Of a stretch of 64,000 nucleotides of DNA, positions 27,387 to 36,635 are shown piece after piece. The translations under genes were made by a program, and so were the position numbers. The stretch comes from Flavobacteriaceae bacterium (GTDB lineage Bacteria > Bacteroidota > Bacteroidia > Flavobacteriales > Flavobacteriaceae): contig JABDIV010000106.1 of assembly GCA_013003555.1 (NCBI GenBank), positions 1-64,000 on the forward strand, read 5' to 3'. The notes beneath the pieces are model-generated. The model was not told the origin of the DNA. It saw only the letters and a program-made list of their open reading frames with translations, and ran no database searches. Each line of letters opens with the position of its first letter. Within the stretch, counting starts at the first letter, position 1.

Positions 27387-28404
27387 AAATGTTGTAAAGT
27401 GAATTGAGCTTTTGAATTTGCTCAGGTCTACCCAAAACGACTACTTTCGACTCAGCGAGCAATTTTTGACTGGCTTCCGGGTTAACGATATAGGCCCCTT
27501 TTGGTCCTTTATAACCGATCACGTTACATCCGGTTTTCCGCCTGAGATCTAATTCTTTTATTGTTTTGATCTTTGAAGTATCATAGAGTTTATCGACCTC
27601 GACTTGTTCAATATTAATATTCGTTTCACCCAAAATGGCCAGGTTATCGATAAACTCGATAAGGTCAGGAACAACAACCAATGACGCCATATGGTCACCA
27701 CCTATTCTGTCTGGTAAAATAACATTATTAGCGCCCGCCAATTTAAGTTTGGAGTTTGAGGTTTCCTCTGAGGCCCGGCTAATTATCCTGATTTCAGAAT
27801 TTATTTGACGCGCCGAGAGCACAATAAAGAGGTTATCGGCATCACTCGGCAGGGCAGAAATGAGACAGCGTGCCCGTTTGATTCCTGCCTGATCCAATAC
27901 AGTATCGTCATCTGCATTACCGTGTACAAACAGAAGCTCATCGATTTGATACTTATCCACAATTTCTTTATTTTTTTCTATCACGACGAAATTTTCCCCA
28001 TAAGTCATCAGTTTTTTTGCGGCTTGCCTTCCGTTTCTACCATAGCCACATATTATTATGTGATCAGAAAGACTATCAATTTTTTTCTGCATTTTTTTGA
28101 GTTTTATTTCTTCAGCATCATTTAGAGTTAAAATATATTCTGTGATAACTTTAATGGCATAACCCACAACGATAAAGCTGGTTAATATGAGAAAAACGGT
28201 AAATACCTTCGCACTCGGATCAAGTGGTTTAACCTCACCAAATCCGACCGTAGAAATGGTGATTACAGTCATATAAAACGCATCAACCCATGAATAATTG
28301 GTCAACAGTTTAAAACCGACTACACCAATCCCCATCAAGGAAACCAACATGATAATCGCCATATTGATTTTAGACCAGAAAACGCTGATTATGGACTTCC
28401 CCAT
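27385..28404 (-). CDS. Two-TM potassium channel with RCK (TrkA-N) domains
   Basis: 339 residues. TM1 (about 14-33), pore helix and selectivity filter TVGFG (52-56), TM2 (about 66-92), then a cytoplasmic RCK_N Rossmann domain starting HIIICGYGRNG (115-125) and an RCK_C/TrkA-C domain (about 255-335). Architecture as in MthK/Kch-type ligand-gated potassium channels. Filter TVGFG instead of TVGYG is common in bacterial channels. It follows the PspC gene by 6 bases and the DUF2851 gene, suggesting one operon. Confidence 0.9.
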   Translation of the reverse strand: MGKSIISVFWSKINMAIIMLVSLMGIGVVGFKLLTNYSWVDAFYMTVITISTVGFGEVKPLDPSAKVFTVFLILTSFIVVGYAIKVITEYILTLNDAEEIKLKKMQKKIDSLSDHIIICGYGRNGRQAAKKLMTYGENFVVIEKNKEIVDKYQIDELLFVHGNADDDTVLDQAGIKRARCLISALPSDADNLFIVLSARQINSEIRIISRASEETSNSKLKLAGANNVILPDRIGGDHMASLVVVPDLIEFIDNLAILGETNINIEQVEVDKLYDTSKIKTIKELDLRRKTGCNVIGYKGPKGAYIVNPEASQKLLAESKVVVLGRPEQIQKLNSLYNI

Positions 28405-28410
28405 TTACTA

Positions 28411-28638
28411 TTACAGGTCGAACACAGAGGTTCGTTTGGTATAAACTAGATCTTTGATGCGCATCCAAAACGCGAAAAATAAATATAAAGCAAAACCGAA
28501 TCCAAGGGTAACAAAAGTCAGATATATAAATGACGTTCTTACCACCCTTGCCCGAATACCCAAACGATCGGCAATTCTCTGGCAAACATAGAATCCGTGT
28601 TTTTGAAAATATAACAATACCGCATAAAAGACTTTCAT
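28411..28638 (-). CDS. PspC domain protein, short
   Basis: 75 residues. N-terminal PspC segment (YVCQRIADRLGIRARVVRTSFIYLTFVTLGFGFALYLFFAFWM) with an amphipathic helix and one or two hydrophobic spans. Related to the C-terminal part of phage-shock protein C, a membrane stress sensor. Its place between DUF2851 and a potassium channel suggests envelope-stress or ion-homeostasis function (inference). Confidence 0.8.
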   Translation of the reverse strand: MKVFYAVLLYFQKHGFYVCQRIADRLGIRARVVRTSFIYLTFVTLGFGFALYLFFAFWMRIKDLVYTKRTSVFDL

Positions 28639-28647
28639 CAGCGCAAG

Positions 28648-29925
28648 TTACATATTTCGGTTTAAAATTTCATTACCGATATCGCATTCTAAACAATTAT
28701 TCTTGGAACAATAATTATTATAGAGATGCAGGAGCGACTGCGTATCGTATGCATGCTCCAATTCAATGCCCAAACCCTTGAAGCCTGATAAAATACTATT
28801 TGATTCGGCAGGGATTTGTCTCATTAAATTGAGACCTCGATTAATAAAGGATTTTCCTTTTGTCTCATGATAAACATATTGAAGGGGTATTACGACATTG
28901 ATTAATATGCTATTAATAAAATTTACGGACAGATTCTTTGGCCGATGTTTTGAAACCACCTCAAATCGATAATGATCATTCCAGAATTCAGAGGCCTTTA
29001 TTTCAAAAACATTGCGCAGGAGGTCAAGATCCTGAGATGTTGTCAGTTGTTCAAATAATCCATTACTTTTTGAATAAAGCTGGGCCAGTTGCGACAGGCG
29101 AATCGTGGGGAATGATGCAGGTCTAAGCCTAAAAAAACGAAGTGGAATAAGTTGATGATTCTCAAGCTCAAATTTTCGTCTTAAAAAGGAATAGGTGGTT
29201 TTAAGTTGGTTATAATACTCGTCATCAGCAGTTTTATTAAAAAGACCTGTGATACCAAAAAATAGAGCCTCAAGGGCTAACGGATCCTGCTTTAATTTTT
29301 GAACCATTTTGAAATCAAGTTGCCGTGCCATGGTATAGAAAGCTTCACTGTTTAATCCAGACCCAAAATATTTTGCGAGAAGTTGAAATAAAACCGCCTC
29401 CCAGTTATTGTTTGAGCGTCTTAATTGCTCTTTAATAATTTCCATTTTATAGTAAAGACGCTGCTTGATTAAAAAAGAGAACCAGTCCTTAAATGCGACC
29501 TTAACATTTGCTTTAATGTGAGCTTCGCAATTGATCCATTTTTGTTTTCTATTGAATAGTGTTTCATACTGAGTGAGGATGTTATCGGAAACCCTGCCGG
29601 CCAGACTGAGGCATGGAATTCGGGACCCGTCATGGTGCCTTACTTCAGCATCATCCCGCCATACAACATGCAGAATGACATTGTCATATGAATGATCATT
29701 ATGGTGATCGTGTTCATACCAACCAGATGATTTTAAATGAATTTCTATGTTTCCAGCCCAGAGTTGGCCGTTTATTCTAATCCTACCATTAAAGAAATCA
29801 GGGCCGGCATGATAATTCGGTTCGCCTGGATTCAGGATCATCAATAATTTACCACAACTTGTTTTGAGATCCTGGTGGTCAAATTTTTGAAACTGCCAAA
29901 TGTAATGTAGAAAATTTTCTCTCAT
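28648..29925 (-). CDS. DUF2851 family protein
   Basis: 425 residues, recognised as DUF2851 from its N-terminal block (LHYIWQFQKFD...LLILNPGEPNYHAGPDFFNGRIRI, then GNIEIHLKSSGWYEHDHHNDHSYDNVILHVVW with DD and E/D/H-rich motifs). The acidic/His pattern recalls a nuclease-like fold, but no activity is established. The C-terminus holds CXXXXCXXC-like cysteines (CSKNNCLECDIG). Widespread in Bacteroidota and first gene of the DUF2851-PspC-channel group. Confidence 0.85.
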   Translation of the reverse strand: MRENFLHYIWQFQKFDHQDLKTSCGKLLMILNPGEPNYHAGPDFFNGRIRINGQLWAGNIEIHLKSSGWYEHDHHNDHSYDNVILHVVWRDDAEVRHHDGSRIPCLSLAGRVSDNILTQYETLFNRKQKWINCEAHIKANVKVAFKDWFSFLIKQRLYYKMEIIKEQLRRSNNNWEAVLFQLLAKYFGSGLNSEAFYTMARQLDFKMVQKLKQDPLALEALFFGITGLFNKTADDEYYNQLKTTYSFLRRKFELENHQLIPLRFFRLRPASFPTIRLSQLAQLYSKSNGLFEQLTTSQDLDLLRNVFEIKASEFWNDHYRFEVVSKHRPKNLSVNFINSILINVVIPLQYVYHETKGKSFINRGLNLMRQIPAESNSILSGFKGLGIELEHAYDTQSLLHLYNNYCSKNNCLECDIGNEILNRNM

Positions 29926-29979
29926 TACAATGAAAGTACAAAATAATTGTCGTCTAAGAAAATGAAAATCTTTGCCTAA

Positions 29980-31719
29980 TTACCCGGCATTTTGAATCTT
30001 GTTTCCATAAAAACTAAGGAGTTTATGAAATTCATTAGGATTAAATGGCTTGGTCATAAAACCGTTCATCTCAAATTTTGAAGTCTTTATCTTAACCTCT
30101 TCCTGGGCAAAGGCGGTTAAAGCTATAATTGGAATATTTGCCTTGGAAAGATTCGGTAGTTTTCTGATCCGTTTTGTCGTCTTATAGCCGTCTAAATTAG
30201 GCATTTGTAAATCCATTAAAATGAGATCAAAATCGTCGTTTTCAAACACTTCCAGCAATTCAAGTCCGTCATTTGTAATGGTATAGATTATTCCCCATTT
30301 ACTCAATAGCTTACCGAGCACCATTTGGTTGAGTTTATTGTCTTCAGCAACCAGCACTTTTAATTTGATCTGATCTGTAGTAGTTTCGCCTAATTTCGCT
30401 TTTCCTTTCGATACAATTTTTGGCTTTGCAAGTTTAAAGCCTAACTCAAATGCAAAGGTCGATCCCTCACCCTCATCACTTTTCAATTGAAGATCACTGT
30501 TTAGAATGTTCAGTATTTTTTTACTGATTGTCAATCCTAATCCTGTTCCTCCATATAGTCTCGATGTATTATGCTCGGCCTGCACGAACCTGTTAAAAAT
30601 AGATTTTTGTTTCCTTGCAGGGATGCCTATTCCGGTATCGGAAACCGAGAATTTAAGTCGTACCTCAGCATTATCAAGTTCCATCAATTCGATTCGTAAT
30701 TCGACCTTACCATTGTCGGTGAATTTAAAGGCATTTCCCAACAGATTCTTCAAAACCTGGATCAGCATCAAGCGATCACCTAATATGGCATCGGGAATAT
30801 TTTTATCAGTAGAAATTTTAAAAACCAAATAACGTTTGCCGGCTGTATGCCTGAAATGGGCATGTAATTCGTTAATAAGGTCTTTCATGCTGAACTCAGC
30901 CTCAACATAATGTACATGTCCTGAATGGATTTTATTCAAATCCAGGATGTTATTGATCAATCCCAACAAATGTTCTCCTGAATATTTCAAGGCTTCCAGG
31001 TTTTCGATCTGTTTTGGCAAGTGTTCTTCAAGAAGAAGAATATTGGTCAATCCGATAACAGCATTCAAAGGTGTCCTGATTTCATGTGACATCGTTGAAA
31101 GGAATTCATCTTTGGCTTGACTGGCTTTGTTCAATTGGATTTCCGTCTCTTTAAGAACCGTCACATCAATCATGGTTCCAATGGTCCCGTTGGCATTGCC
31201 TTTCTTATCATAGGTGATTGACATATTAAGCTCAATCCACTTCAGCTCTCTATTTGGTTTGTAATATTTAAAAACAGTTCGATAGTCTTTTTTTCTTTCC
31301 TTCAGGAATTTTTTTATCCTAAGTTTTTCTTGTCGGTTAAGGCCGACCATAAGATTTTTATAGTTTTTTCCGATAGAGCGTTTCCACGATAAGCCGGTCA
31401 ATTCATACCAGGCTTTATTCAGGTATATGAAATTCCCGAAATTATCCGTTTGGAAAAGCACATCATGAATCGAGTTTACAATATTATTTAACCTCGATTT
31501 CGCAAATTCACTTTCGTTACGCAGTGTTTGATTGACCCGGAACAGTTCTTTTGAACTTTCTTCAAGAATTGTTTCAACCCTGTTTAAATCGGTATCAAAA
31601 CTGAAATAGGCCTCGTCGATCATATCAAGAAACCGCGAGATTTTTTCACCGGCATAATTTTGCAGTCCAGCTTTTCTTATTTGGCGTTTAAGAAGTCTAT
31701 GTCGATCTTTTTTCAGCAT
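29980..31719 (-). CDS. Soluble hybrid sensor histidine kinase (PAS-HisKA-HATPase-REC)
   Basis: 579 residues, no membrane segment. N-terminal coiled coil (about 40-80), PAS domain with PAC (80-195), HisKA with phospho-acceptor H212 in FLSTMSHEIRTPLN, ATPase with N329, DTGIG (361-365) and GTGLGL (391-396), and a receiver domain with D503, T535 and K557. A cytoplasmic phosphorelay kinase. Its 5' end overlaps the FIST sensor gene by 7 bases, so the FIST protein is its probable input partner. No histidine phosphotransfer or output gene is adjacent. Confidence 0.92.
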   Translation of the reverse strand: MLKKDRHRLLKRQIRKAGLQNYAGEKISRFLDMIDEAYFSFDTDLNRVETILEESSKELFRVNQTLRNESEFAKSRLNNIVNSIHDVLFQTDNFGNFIYLNKAWYELTGLSWKRSIGKNYKNLMVGLNRQEKLRIKKFLKERKKDYRTVFKYYKPNRELKWIELNMSITYDKKGNANGTIGTMIDVTVLKETEIQLNKASQAKDEFLSTMSHEIRTPLNAVIGLTNILLLEEHLPKQIENLEALKYSGEHLLGLINNILDLNKIHSGHVHYVEAEFSMKDLINELHAHFRHTAGKRYLVFKISTDKNIPDAILGDRLMLIQVLKNLLGNAFKFTDNGKVELRIELMELDNAEVRLKFSVSDTGIGIPARKQKSIFNRFVQAEHNTSRLYGGTGLGLTISKKILNILNSDLQLKSDEGEGSTFAFELGFKLAKPKIVSKGKAKLGETTTDQIKLKVLVAEDNKLNQMVLGKLLSKWGIIYTITNDGLELLEVFENDDFDLILMDLQMPNLDGYKTTKRIRKLPNLSKANIPIIALTAFAQEEVKIKTSKFEMNGFMTKPFNPNEFHKLLSFYGNKIQNAG

Positions 31720-32840
31720 TCACTCAGGGTTGTGATGGTCATGGATTGATTATGCAATTCACAGGGTGAAAATTCGCCATGTGGAGCGATTTCACCATAA
31801 GAGTAAAAACCTGTGATTTTGGGTTTATCTCCAACGACTTCCCGAACCACTTCAACCTCTTCTTCAATCAATTGTTTTAATACAAGTCTTCGGCCTACGC
31901 AGCTAATTAAAATGGCAAGATCTGCTGATTCTTTGAAGATATCGTTCGCTACCTTAGCCGATTGCTCAGACCCTTTAATGAGCCGGTCAATATTTGCCTT
32001 CATAAGCCGTACATAAGAGCCCTGGTGAATATTTCCCGCAAAAGTTAAACTTTGATCGTCTTCATTTACTGATAATATAGTTCGAACCAACGGTCGGTCA
32101 TTTTCATTATCTCTCATACTAATTGGAAATAGAAGAGCTGAACTAGGCAAATTGTCAGCCTCGCTACCGAGAAATGATTTATAAATTTCAAGGGCTGGCA
32201 AGCCGTCTAATTCATAAAGTACATTTTTATGGGATTTGGTCACCAATCGTTCAATTCCGAAACTGTCCCAGCCGCCTTTAGAACTATAGCCAACTTTTAA
32301 ATGCTCACCATAGAATCCAACCGCTACAACATGTTTATCACCAATATAATCATTGGCTATTATGAATGTTTCATTAAAATCGGATCCATCTGCAGCAAGA
32401 CCCCCGGTTATACTAACCTCAGGAAGTGATGCGCGAAGACCCGCGACCAAATCGGCACCATTAATGTTTAACCCATCGCTCAATACCAAAAGATGTTTTA
32501 AGTCATCTGCTTTAAGCTTGGTTCCAAGCTGCTGTCCCGATTTGTAACTAAACTTCATATCCTCAATCTGAACAACAGCCAGTCTTTGCTCAACTTTCTC
32601 GAATTGAACCGCGGTAAGCGATACACTGAAATCATTGACGTGTATATCGGAAATTTCACCAGCCGTTGAGCAACCAGTTATTATCGCTTCCGGATATTTT
32701 GTATTTAGATAATCCAATACCTCCTGTCTCTCCTTAAATTTGGGAGACATAAAGAGCAGAAGTAAATTGGCATCTATATTTAATTGTGATATGTCATCTC
32801 TCCATGAATATGGTAAGAGGGATATTTGTTGCACTTTCAT
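31713..32840 (-). CDS. FIST sensory domain protein (FIST_N + FIST_C)
   Basis: 375 residues. FIST_N (about 20-215, LLLFMSPKF...YPEAIITGCSTAGEISD, TGGLAADG) and FIST_C (about 225-370, with LISCVGRRLVLKQ and ITGFYSYGEIAP). FIST domains are proposed small-ligand (amino-acid-like) sensors linked to signal transduction. There is no membrane anchor. It overlaps the downstream hybrid kinase gene. The promoter region holds two 13-base direct repeats 20 bases apart. Confidence 0.9.
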   Translation of the reverse strand: MKVQQISLLPYSWRDDISQLNIDANLLLLFMSPKFKERQEVLDYLNTKYPEAIITGCSTAGEISDIHVNDFSVSLTAVQFEKVEQRLAVVQIEDMKFSYKSGQQLGTKLKADDLKHLLVLSDGLNINGADLVAGLRASLPEVSITGGLAADGSDFNETFIIANDYIGDKHVVAVGFYGEHLKVGYSSKGGWDSFGIERLVTKSHKNVLYELDGLPALEIYKSFLGSEADNLPSSALLFPISMRDNENDRPLVRTILSVNEDDQSLTFAGNIHQGSYVRLMKANIDRLIKGSEQSAKVANDIFKESADLAILISCVGRRLVLKQLIEEEVEVVREVVGDKPKITGFYSYGEIAPHGEFSPCELHNQSMTITTLSEC

Positions 32841-32869
32841 AACGGTTCACTGTAGTTTTGGGGTTAAAG

Positions 32870-32902
32870 TGTATTTCGTCGATTAAATATGTATTTCGTC
32901 GA
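32870..32902. promoter_or_regulatory. Tandem direct repeats upstream of the FIST-kinase operon (candidate operator)
   Basis: TGTATTTCGTCGA occurs at 32870-32882 and again at 32890-32902, a 20-base period (two helical turns). This is the pattern expected for a dimeric regulator binding one DNA face. It lies 30-62 bases before the FIST start. Confidence 0.55.
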
Positions 32903-33065
32903 AGATAGTGCAAAATATCAATTTTCCAAAAAAATACCAGTCTTTTTAACCAATCGTCATGTTGATAGACAGTTAATTCATTAAATACATGAAAGAAATA
33001 TACTACAGCTGGAAATTATAAAACATGAGGTAACCCATTCATCTGTTGGGTAATCAGGATTCGAT

Positions 33066-34046
33066 TTATTCAATAAATCCCTGGGCGCGCATCCAGTCTT
33101 CATTGAACATTTTTCCAACATATCGACTGCCATGATCATGAAACAATACGACAACGATGTCATCTTTTTTAAAATGTTCTTTCAACTGAAGGACGCCCTT
33201 TATCGCTGCGCCAGCAGAATTCCCAAGGAACATCCCCTCCTCTCTTGCAAGGCGCTGGGTATAGATGGCTGCATCTTTATCTGTCACCTTTGTGAACCCA
33301 TCTATAATACTGAAATCAACATTTTCCGGTAAAATATCTTCACCGATACCTTCAGTTATATAAGGATATATTTCATTTTTATCGAAAATACCGGTTTCAT
33401 GATATTTTTTAAAAACACTGCCGTAGGTATCAACACCCCAGATTTTTACTTCCGGATTTTGTTCCTTCAGATATTTACCAACTCCCGATATCGTTCCACC
33501 GGTGCCTACTCCAACAACAAAATGAGTCACTTTGCCATCGGTCTGTTTCCAGATTTCCGGACCTGTACTTTCGTAATGAGCCAGCATGTTTGATGGATTA
33601 TCGTACTGGTTGACATACCAGGAATTCTCCGTTTCTTCACCTAATCGTTTGGCTACTGAGTAGTATGAACGTGGGTCTTCGGGTTCAACATCAGTCGGAC
33701 AAACCTCTACGCGGGCGCCGACTGCCTTAAGTACGTCGACTTTTTCTTTCGATTGTTTATCTGTGGTAACAAAAATACATTTATAGCCTTTTACTATTGC
33801 GGCGAGGGCCAATCCCATTCCGGTATTACCTGATGTGCCTTCCACTATTGTGCCACCCGGTTTTAGACGGCCATCTGCTTCGGCATCTTCAATCATTTTT
33901 ACAGCCATACGGTCCTTGACCGAATTACCGGGATTAAAGGTTTCATATTTTGCGAGTACCAAACATGGCAGATCTTTAGTCAACCTGTTGATTTTTACAA
34001 GCGGGGTATTTCCAATCGTACCTAATATATTTTCGGCGTATTCCAT
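33066..34046 (-). CDS. Cysteine synthase / cystathionine beta-synthase-like PLP enzyme
   Basis: 326 residues from ATG 34046 (MEYAENILGTIGNTPLVKI). Fold-type II PLP enzyme with the lysine K44 in NPGNSVKDRMAV, substrate loop EGTSGNTGMGLA and phosphate loop GTGGTISGVGKYL. No heme segment and no C-terminal CBS pair. It could make cysteine from O-acetylserine or cystathionine from serine and homocysteine; the sequence alone does not decide. A start 15 codons upstream would lie beyond the TATTTTTG promoter element (34065-34072), so 34046 is preferred. Confidence 0.9.
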   Translation of the reverse strand: MEYAENILGTIGNTPLVKINRLTKDLPCLVLAKYETFNPGNSVKDRMAVKMIEDAEADGRLKPGGTIVEGTSGNTGMGLALAAIVKGYKCIFVTTDKQSKEKVDVLKAVGARVEVCPTDVEPEDPRSYYSVAKRLGEETENSWYVNQYDNPSNMLAHYESTGPEIWKQTDGKVTHFVVGVGTGGTISGVGKYLKEQNPEVKIWGVDTYGSVFKKYHETGIFDKNEIYPYITEGIGEDILPENVDFSIIDGFTKVTDKDAAIYTQRLAREEGMFLGNSAGAAIKGVLQLKEHFKKDDIVVVLFHDHGSRYVGKMFNEDWMRAQGFIE

Positions 34047-34064
34047 GGGTGGTGTTTTGCGCGG

Positions 34065-34072
34065 CAAAAATA
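34065..34072 (-). promoter_or_regulatory. -7 element of the cysteine synthase gene
   Basis: TATTTTTG on the minus strand, 18 bases before the ATG and followed by the GC-rich CCGCGC often seen at Bacteroidota start sites. No clear -33 TTG. Confidence 0.4.
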
Positions 34073-34148
34073 ACCAAAAGTTCAACTTCATCCTAACAAA
34101 TGAACCAGCATTAACAATCGTTCATCACTTATTCTTATTTCGTTTTAG

Positions 34149-35384
34149 TTACTCAAACCGGATAGCTTTAACCGGAGAAATTTTTGAAATTATAAAAGAT
34201 GGCACCAACAACATGATAAGACATACTACAAAGGTTCCCACATTCAGAAGGGCTATATAACCCACGCTTAAATAGACCGGTGCCTGGGTGACATAATAAA
34301 CTTCTGGATCGAGTGGAAAAAATCCGAATTGCTTTTGCAGGACAAGCAATCCGATACCGATTAAATTTCCCCAAAATAAACCCAACAAAATCAAATATCC
34401 GGCATTATACATAAAGATCTTTTGAATGCTCCAGTTATTACTTCCCAAAGCCTTAAGGATACCGATCATTTGAGTTCGTTCTAAAATAAGAACCAGTAAT
34501 GCCGTGATCATATTGATTCCCGCCACGAGAATCATTATCCCAATAATACCATAGATATTCTTATCAAAAATACTTATCCACTCAAAAATTGAGGCATATT
34601 TCTGACTTACGGTTTCAGTATTTAAGGTTGATGGCGTGTTTTGATAAATTGCCCGTCCTACTTCATCGAGATCATCATAATCCCGGATAAAAACTTCAAA
34701 ATGCCCAACCTGGTCATCTGGCCATCGATTCAACCGTTTAATGTGTGAAATATCACCAATCAAATAGGTCTCATCCAATTCCTGAAACCCGGAACGATAC
34801 ACCCCAACAATTTCAAAACGCCTGATAAAAGGTGGTCGATCAACATCTTCTTTAGCAAAATACATTTGAAATCCTTCACCCATCTTTAGATTTAAACGGT
34901 CGGAAAGATATTTTGATATGATGACTTCTGAGCTTAATTCATTTGAAAATAAAGGGATCCGGCCTTCGATTAAAAACTCTTTAAAATAGATCCAGTCAAA
35001 ATCAGAACCAACACCTTTGAAGACCATACCTTCAAAATCGGTCTCGGTACGAATAACTCCAAATTTATGAGCAACCGCTTGTATATGAGTTATCTCGGGA
35101 ACGGATTTAAATTCAGGATAGAAGTCTTGTTTTGTACTTATCGGGTTTATCGACTCTTCCGAAACATTGCTGTCGAAGTTTGCAATGGTAACGTGACCGT
35201 TAAAAGCAACAGCTTTGTCCCTGATCTTCTGCTGTAATCCGATTCCGGTGGCAATCGCAATCAGCATAACCACAATACCAATAGCGATGGCGGCAATTCC
35301 AATTTTTATTATTGGTGCCGAAACACTACTTTTATACGACTTGCTGCCAATTATGCGTTTTGCTATAAAGTATTCTAAATTCAA
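34149..35384 (-). CDS. LolC/LolE-type ABC transporter permease
   Basis: 411 residues. N-terminal membrane span (about 25-47), a large periplasmic MacB-like domain (about 50-270) and three C-terminal spans (FtsX fold). LolC/E with LolD extracts lipoproteins from the inner membrane; Bacteroidota carry several such permeases, so exact substrate is uncertain. Start MNLEYFIAKRIIGSKSYKSS is family-typical. Divergent from the NamZ-like gene with only 9 bases between start codons. Confidence 0.88.
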   Translation of the reverse strand: MNLEYFIAKRIIGSKSYKSSVSAPIIKIGIAAIAIGIVVMLIAIATGIGLQQKIRDKAVAFNGHVTIANFDSNVSEESINPISTKQDFYPEFKSVPEITHIQAVAHKFGVIRTETDFEGMVFKGVGSDFDWIYFKEFLIEGRIPLFSNELSSEVIISKYLSDRLNLKMGEGFQMYFAKEDVDRPPFIRRFEIVGVYRSGFQELDETYLIGDISHIKRLNRWPDDQVGHFEVFIRDYDDLDEVGRAIYQNTPSTLNTETVSQKYASIFEWISIFDKNIYGIIGIMILVAGINMITALLVLILERTQMIGILKALGSNNWSIQKIFMYNAGYLILLGLFWGNLIGIGLLVLQKQFGFFPLDPEVYYVTQAPVYLSVGYIALLNVGTFVVCLIMLLVPSFIISKISPVKAIRFE

Positions 35385-35393
35385 AACGGAACC

Positions 35394-36635
35394 ATGCTTT
35401 TTACTTTAGTCAAAAATACACTTTTATTCATTCTTATAATCCTGTCTTCCTGCAATACAAAGACAGAACGAAATCAGTCGGGAAAAGATCCGCTATCGAT
35501 CAATGATTCCGGGATTCAACATGAACAACCCATTCAGGTGGGTGCTTCCAGAACCGAGGTGTATCTGCCATTAATCAAAGGCAAGCGAATCGGTATAGTA
35601 GCCAATCAAACGTCGATAATAACCCATGATGAAAGCAATTCCTATACACATTTAGTCGATAGCCTAAGTGCCTTAAAATTAGATATCAGAAAAGTGTTTG
35701 CGCCAGAACATGGATTCAGGGGAACCGCTGATGCAGGAGAAGCAATTCAGGATGGAATTGATACCAGAACGGGGTTACCGATCATTTCCCTTTATGGTAA
35801 GAATAAAAAACCATCTGCCGAGCAATTGAGCGATGTAGATGTTGTGCTCTTCGACATTCAAGATGTCGGTGCCAGGTTTTACACATATATTTCGACCCTC
35901 CATTATGTTATGGAAGCCTGTGGAGAACAAGGTAAACAACTTATTGTCCTGGACCGGCCCAATCCGAATGGCCATATCATTGATGGCCCAGTCCTTGAGA
36001 TGAGGCATAAAAGTTTTGTCGGCATGCATCCCATACCGATTCTGCATGGCATGACCATTGGTGAATATGCTAAAATGATCAATGGTGAAAAGTGGCTGGA
36101 CCAAGGCATAAACTGTTCTCTTGAAGTGATCCCAGTTGCTAATTACGATCACAGCCATTCTTATCATTTGCCTGTCAAACCATCACCAAACCTGCCCAAC
36201 GATCAATCGATCATGTTGTACCCAAGTCTTTGTTTGTTTGAAGGGACCAACGTGAGTGCCGGGCGAGGAACAGAAATGCAGTTCCAAATTTTTGGGAGTC
36301 CGTTTTTAGATGAGAATATATATGGTTTCATATTTCAACCCGAACCCAATGAAGGCGCAAAGTACCCAAAGCACCAGGGAATAAAATGTTACGGAAAGGA
36401 TCTTCGTAAACAGGAAAAGCTTAACAAGCTCAATCTTAACTGGCTCATTGATGCCTATAATTCAACCGCGGATAGGGAAATGTTTTTCAATGACTTCTTT
36501 ACTAAACTTGCCGGAACAGAAACCTTGAAGGGGCAGATCAAATCGGGCTTGAGTCACGCAACCATAAGAGCGTCATGGTCAGAAGGCTTATCGAAATTCA
36601 CAAAAATGCGCGAACAATATCTGATATATGATTAG
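35394..36635 (+). CDS. DUF1343 / NamZ-type exo-beta-N-acetylmuramidase lipoprotein (GH171)
   Basis: 413 residues. Lipoprotein signal with lipobox LSSC (Cys20). The body matches DUF1343 (GKRIGIVANQTS, FAPEHGFRG, GLPIISLYGKNKKPS, DVVLFDIQDVGARFYTYISTLHYVMEACGE, LDRPNPNG), now known from NamZ of Bacillus and Tannerella as an exo-acting N-acetylmuramidase of family GH171. Likely periplasmic recycling of peptidoglycan fragments. Its stop overlaps that of the opposing small secreted protein by 3 bases. Confidence 0.9.
   Translation: MLFTLVKNTLLFILIILSSCNTKTERNQSGKDPLSINDSGIQHEQPIQVGASRTEVYLPLIKGKRIGIVANQTSIITHDESNSYTHLVDSLSALKLDIRKVFAPEHGFRGTADAGEAIQDGIDTRTGLPIISLYGKNKKPSAEQLSDVDVVLFDIQDVGARFYTYISTLHYVMEACGEQGKQLIVLDRPNPNGHIIDGPVLEMRHKSFVGMHPIPILHGMTIGEYAKMINGEKWLDQGINCSLEVIPVANYDHSHSYHLPVKPSPNLPNDQSIMLYPSLCLFEGTNVSAGRGTEMQFQIFGSPFLDENIYGFIFQPEPNEGAKYPKHQGIKCYGKDLRKQEKLNKLNLNWLIDAYNSTADREMFFNDFFTKLAGTETLKGQIKSGLSHATIRASWSEGLSKFTKMREQYLIYD
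35411..35418 (-). promoter_or_regulatory. Possible -7 element of the LolC/E-type gene, inside the NamZ-like coding sequence
   Basis: TATTTTTG on the minus strand, 26 bases before ATG 35384. It must lie inside the opposing gene because the two start codons are only 9 bases apart. The -33 half is not clear. Confidence 0.3.

Noticed and set aside
32981-33163. Small minus-strand frame at the end of the cysteine synthase gene
   Set aside because: Mostly antiparallel to nothing conserved and out of frame with the enzyme; no promoter or family.
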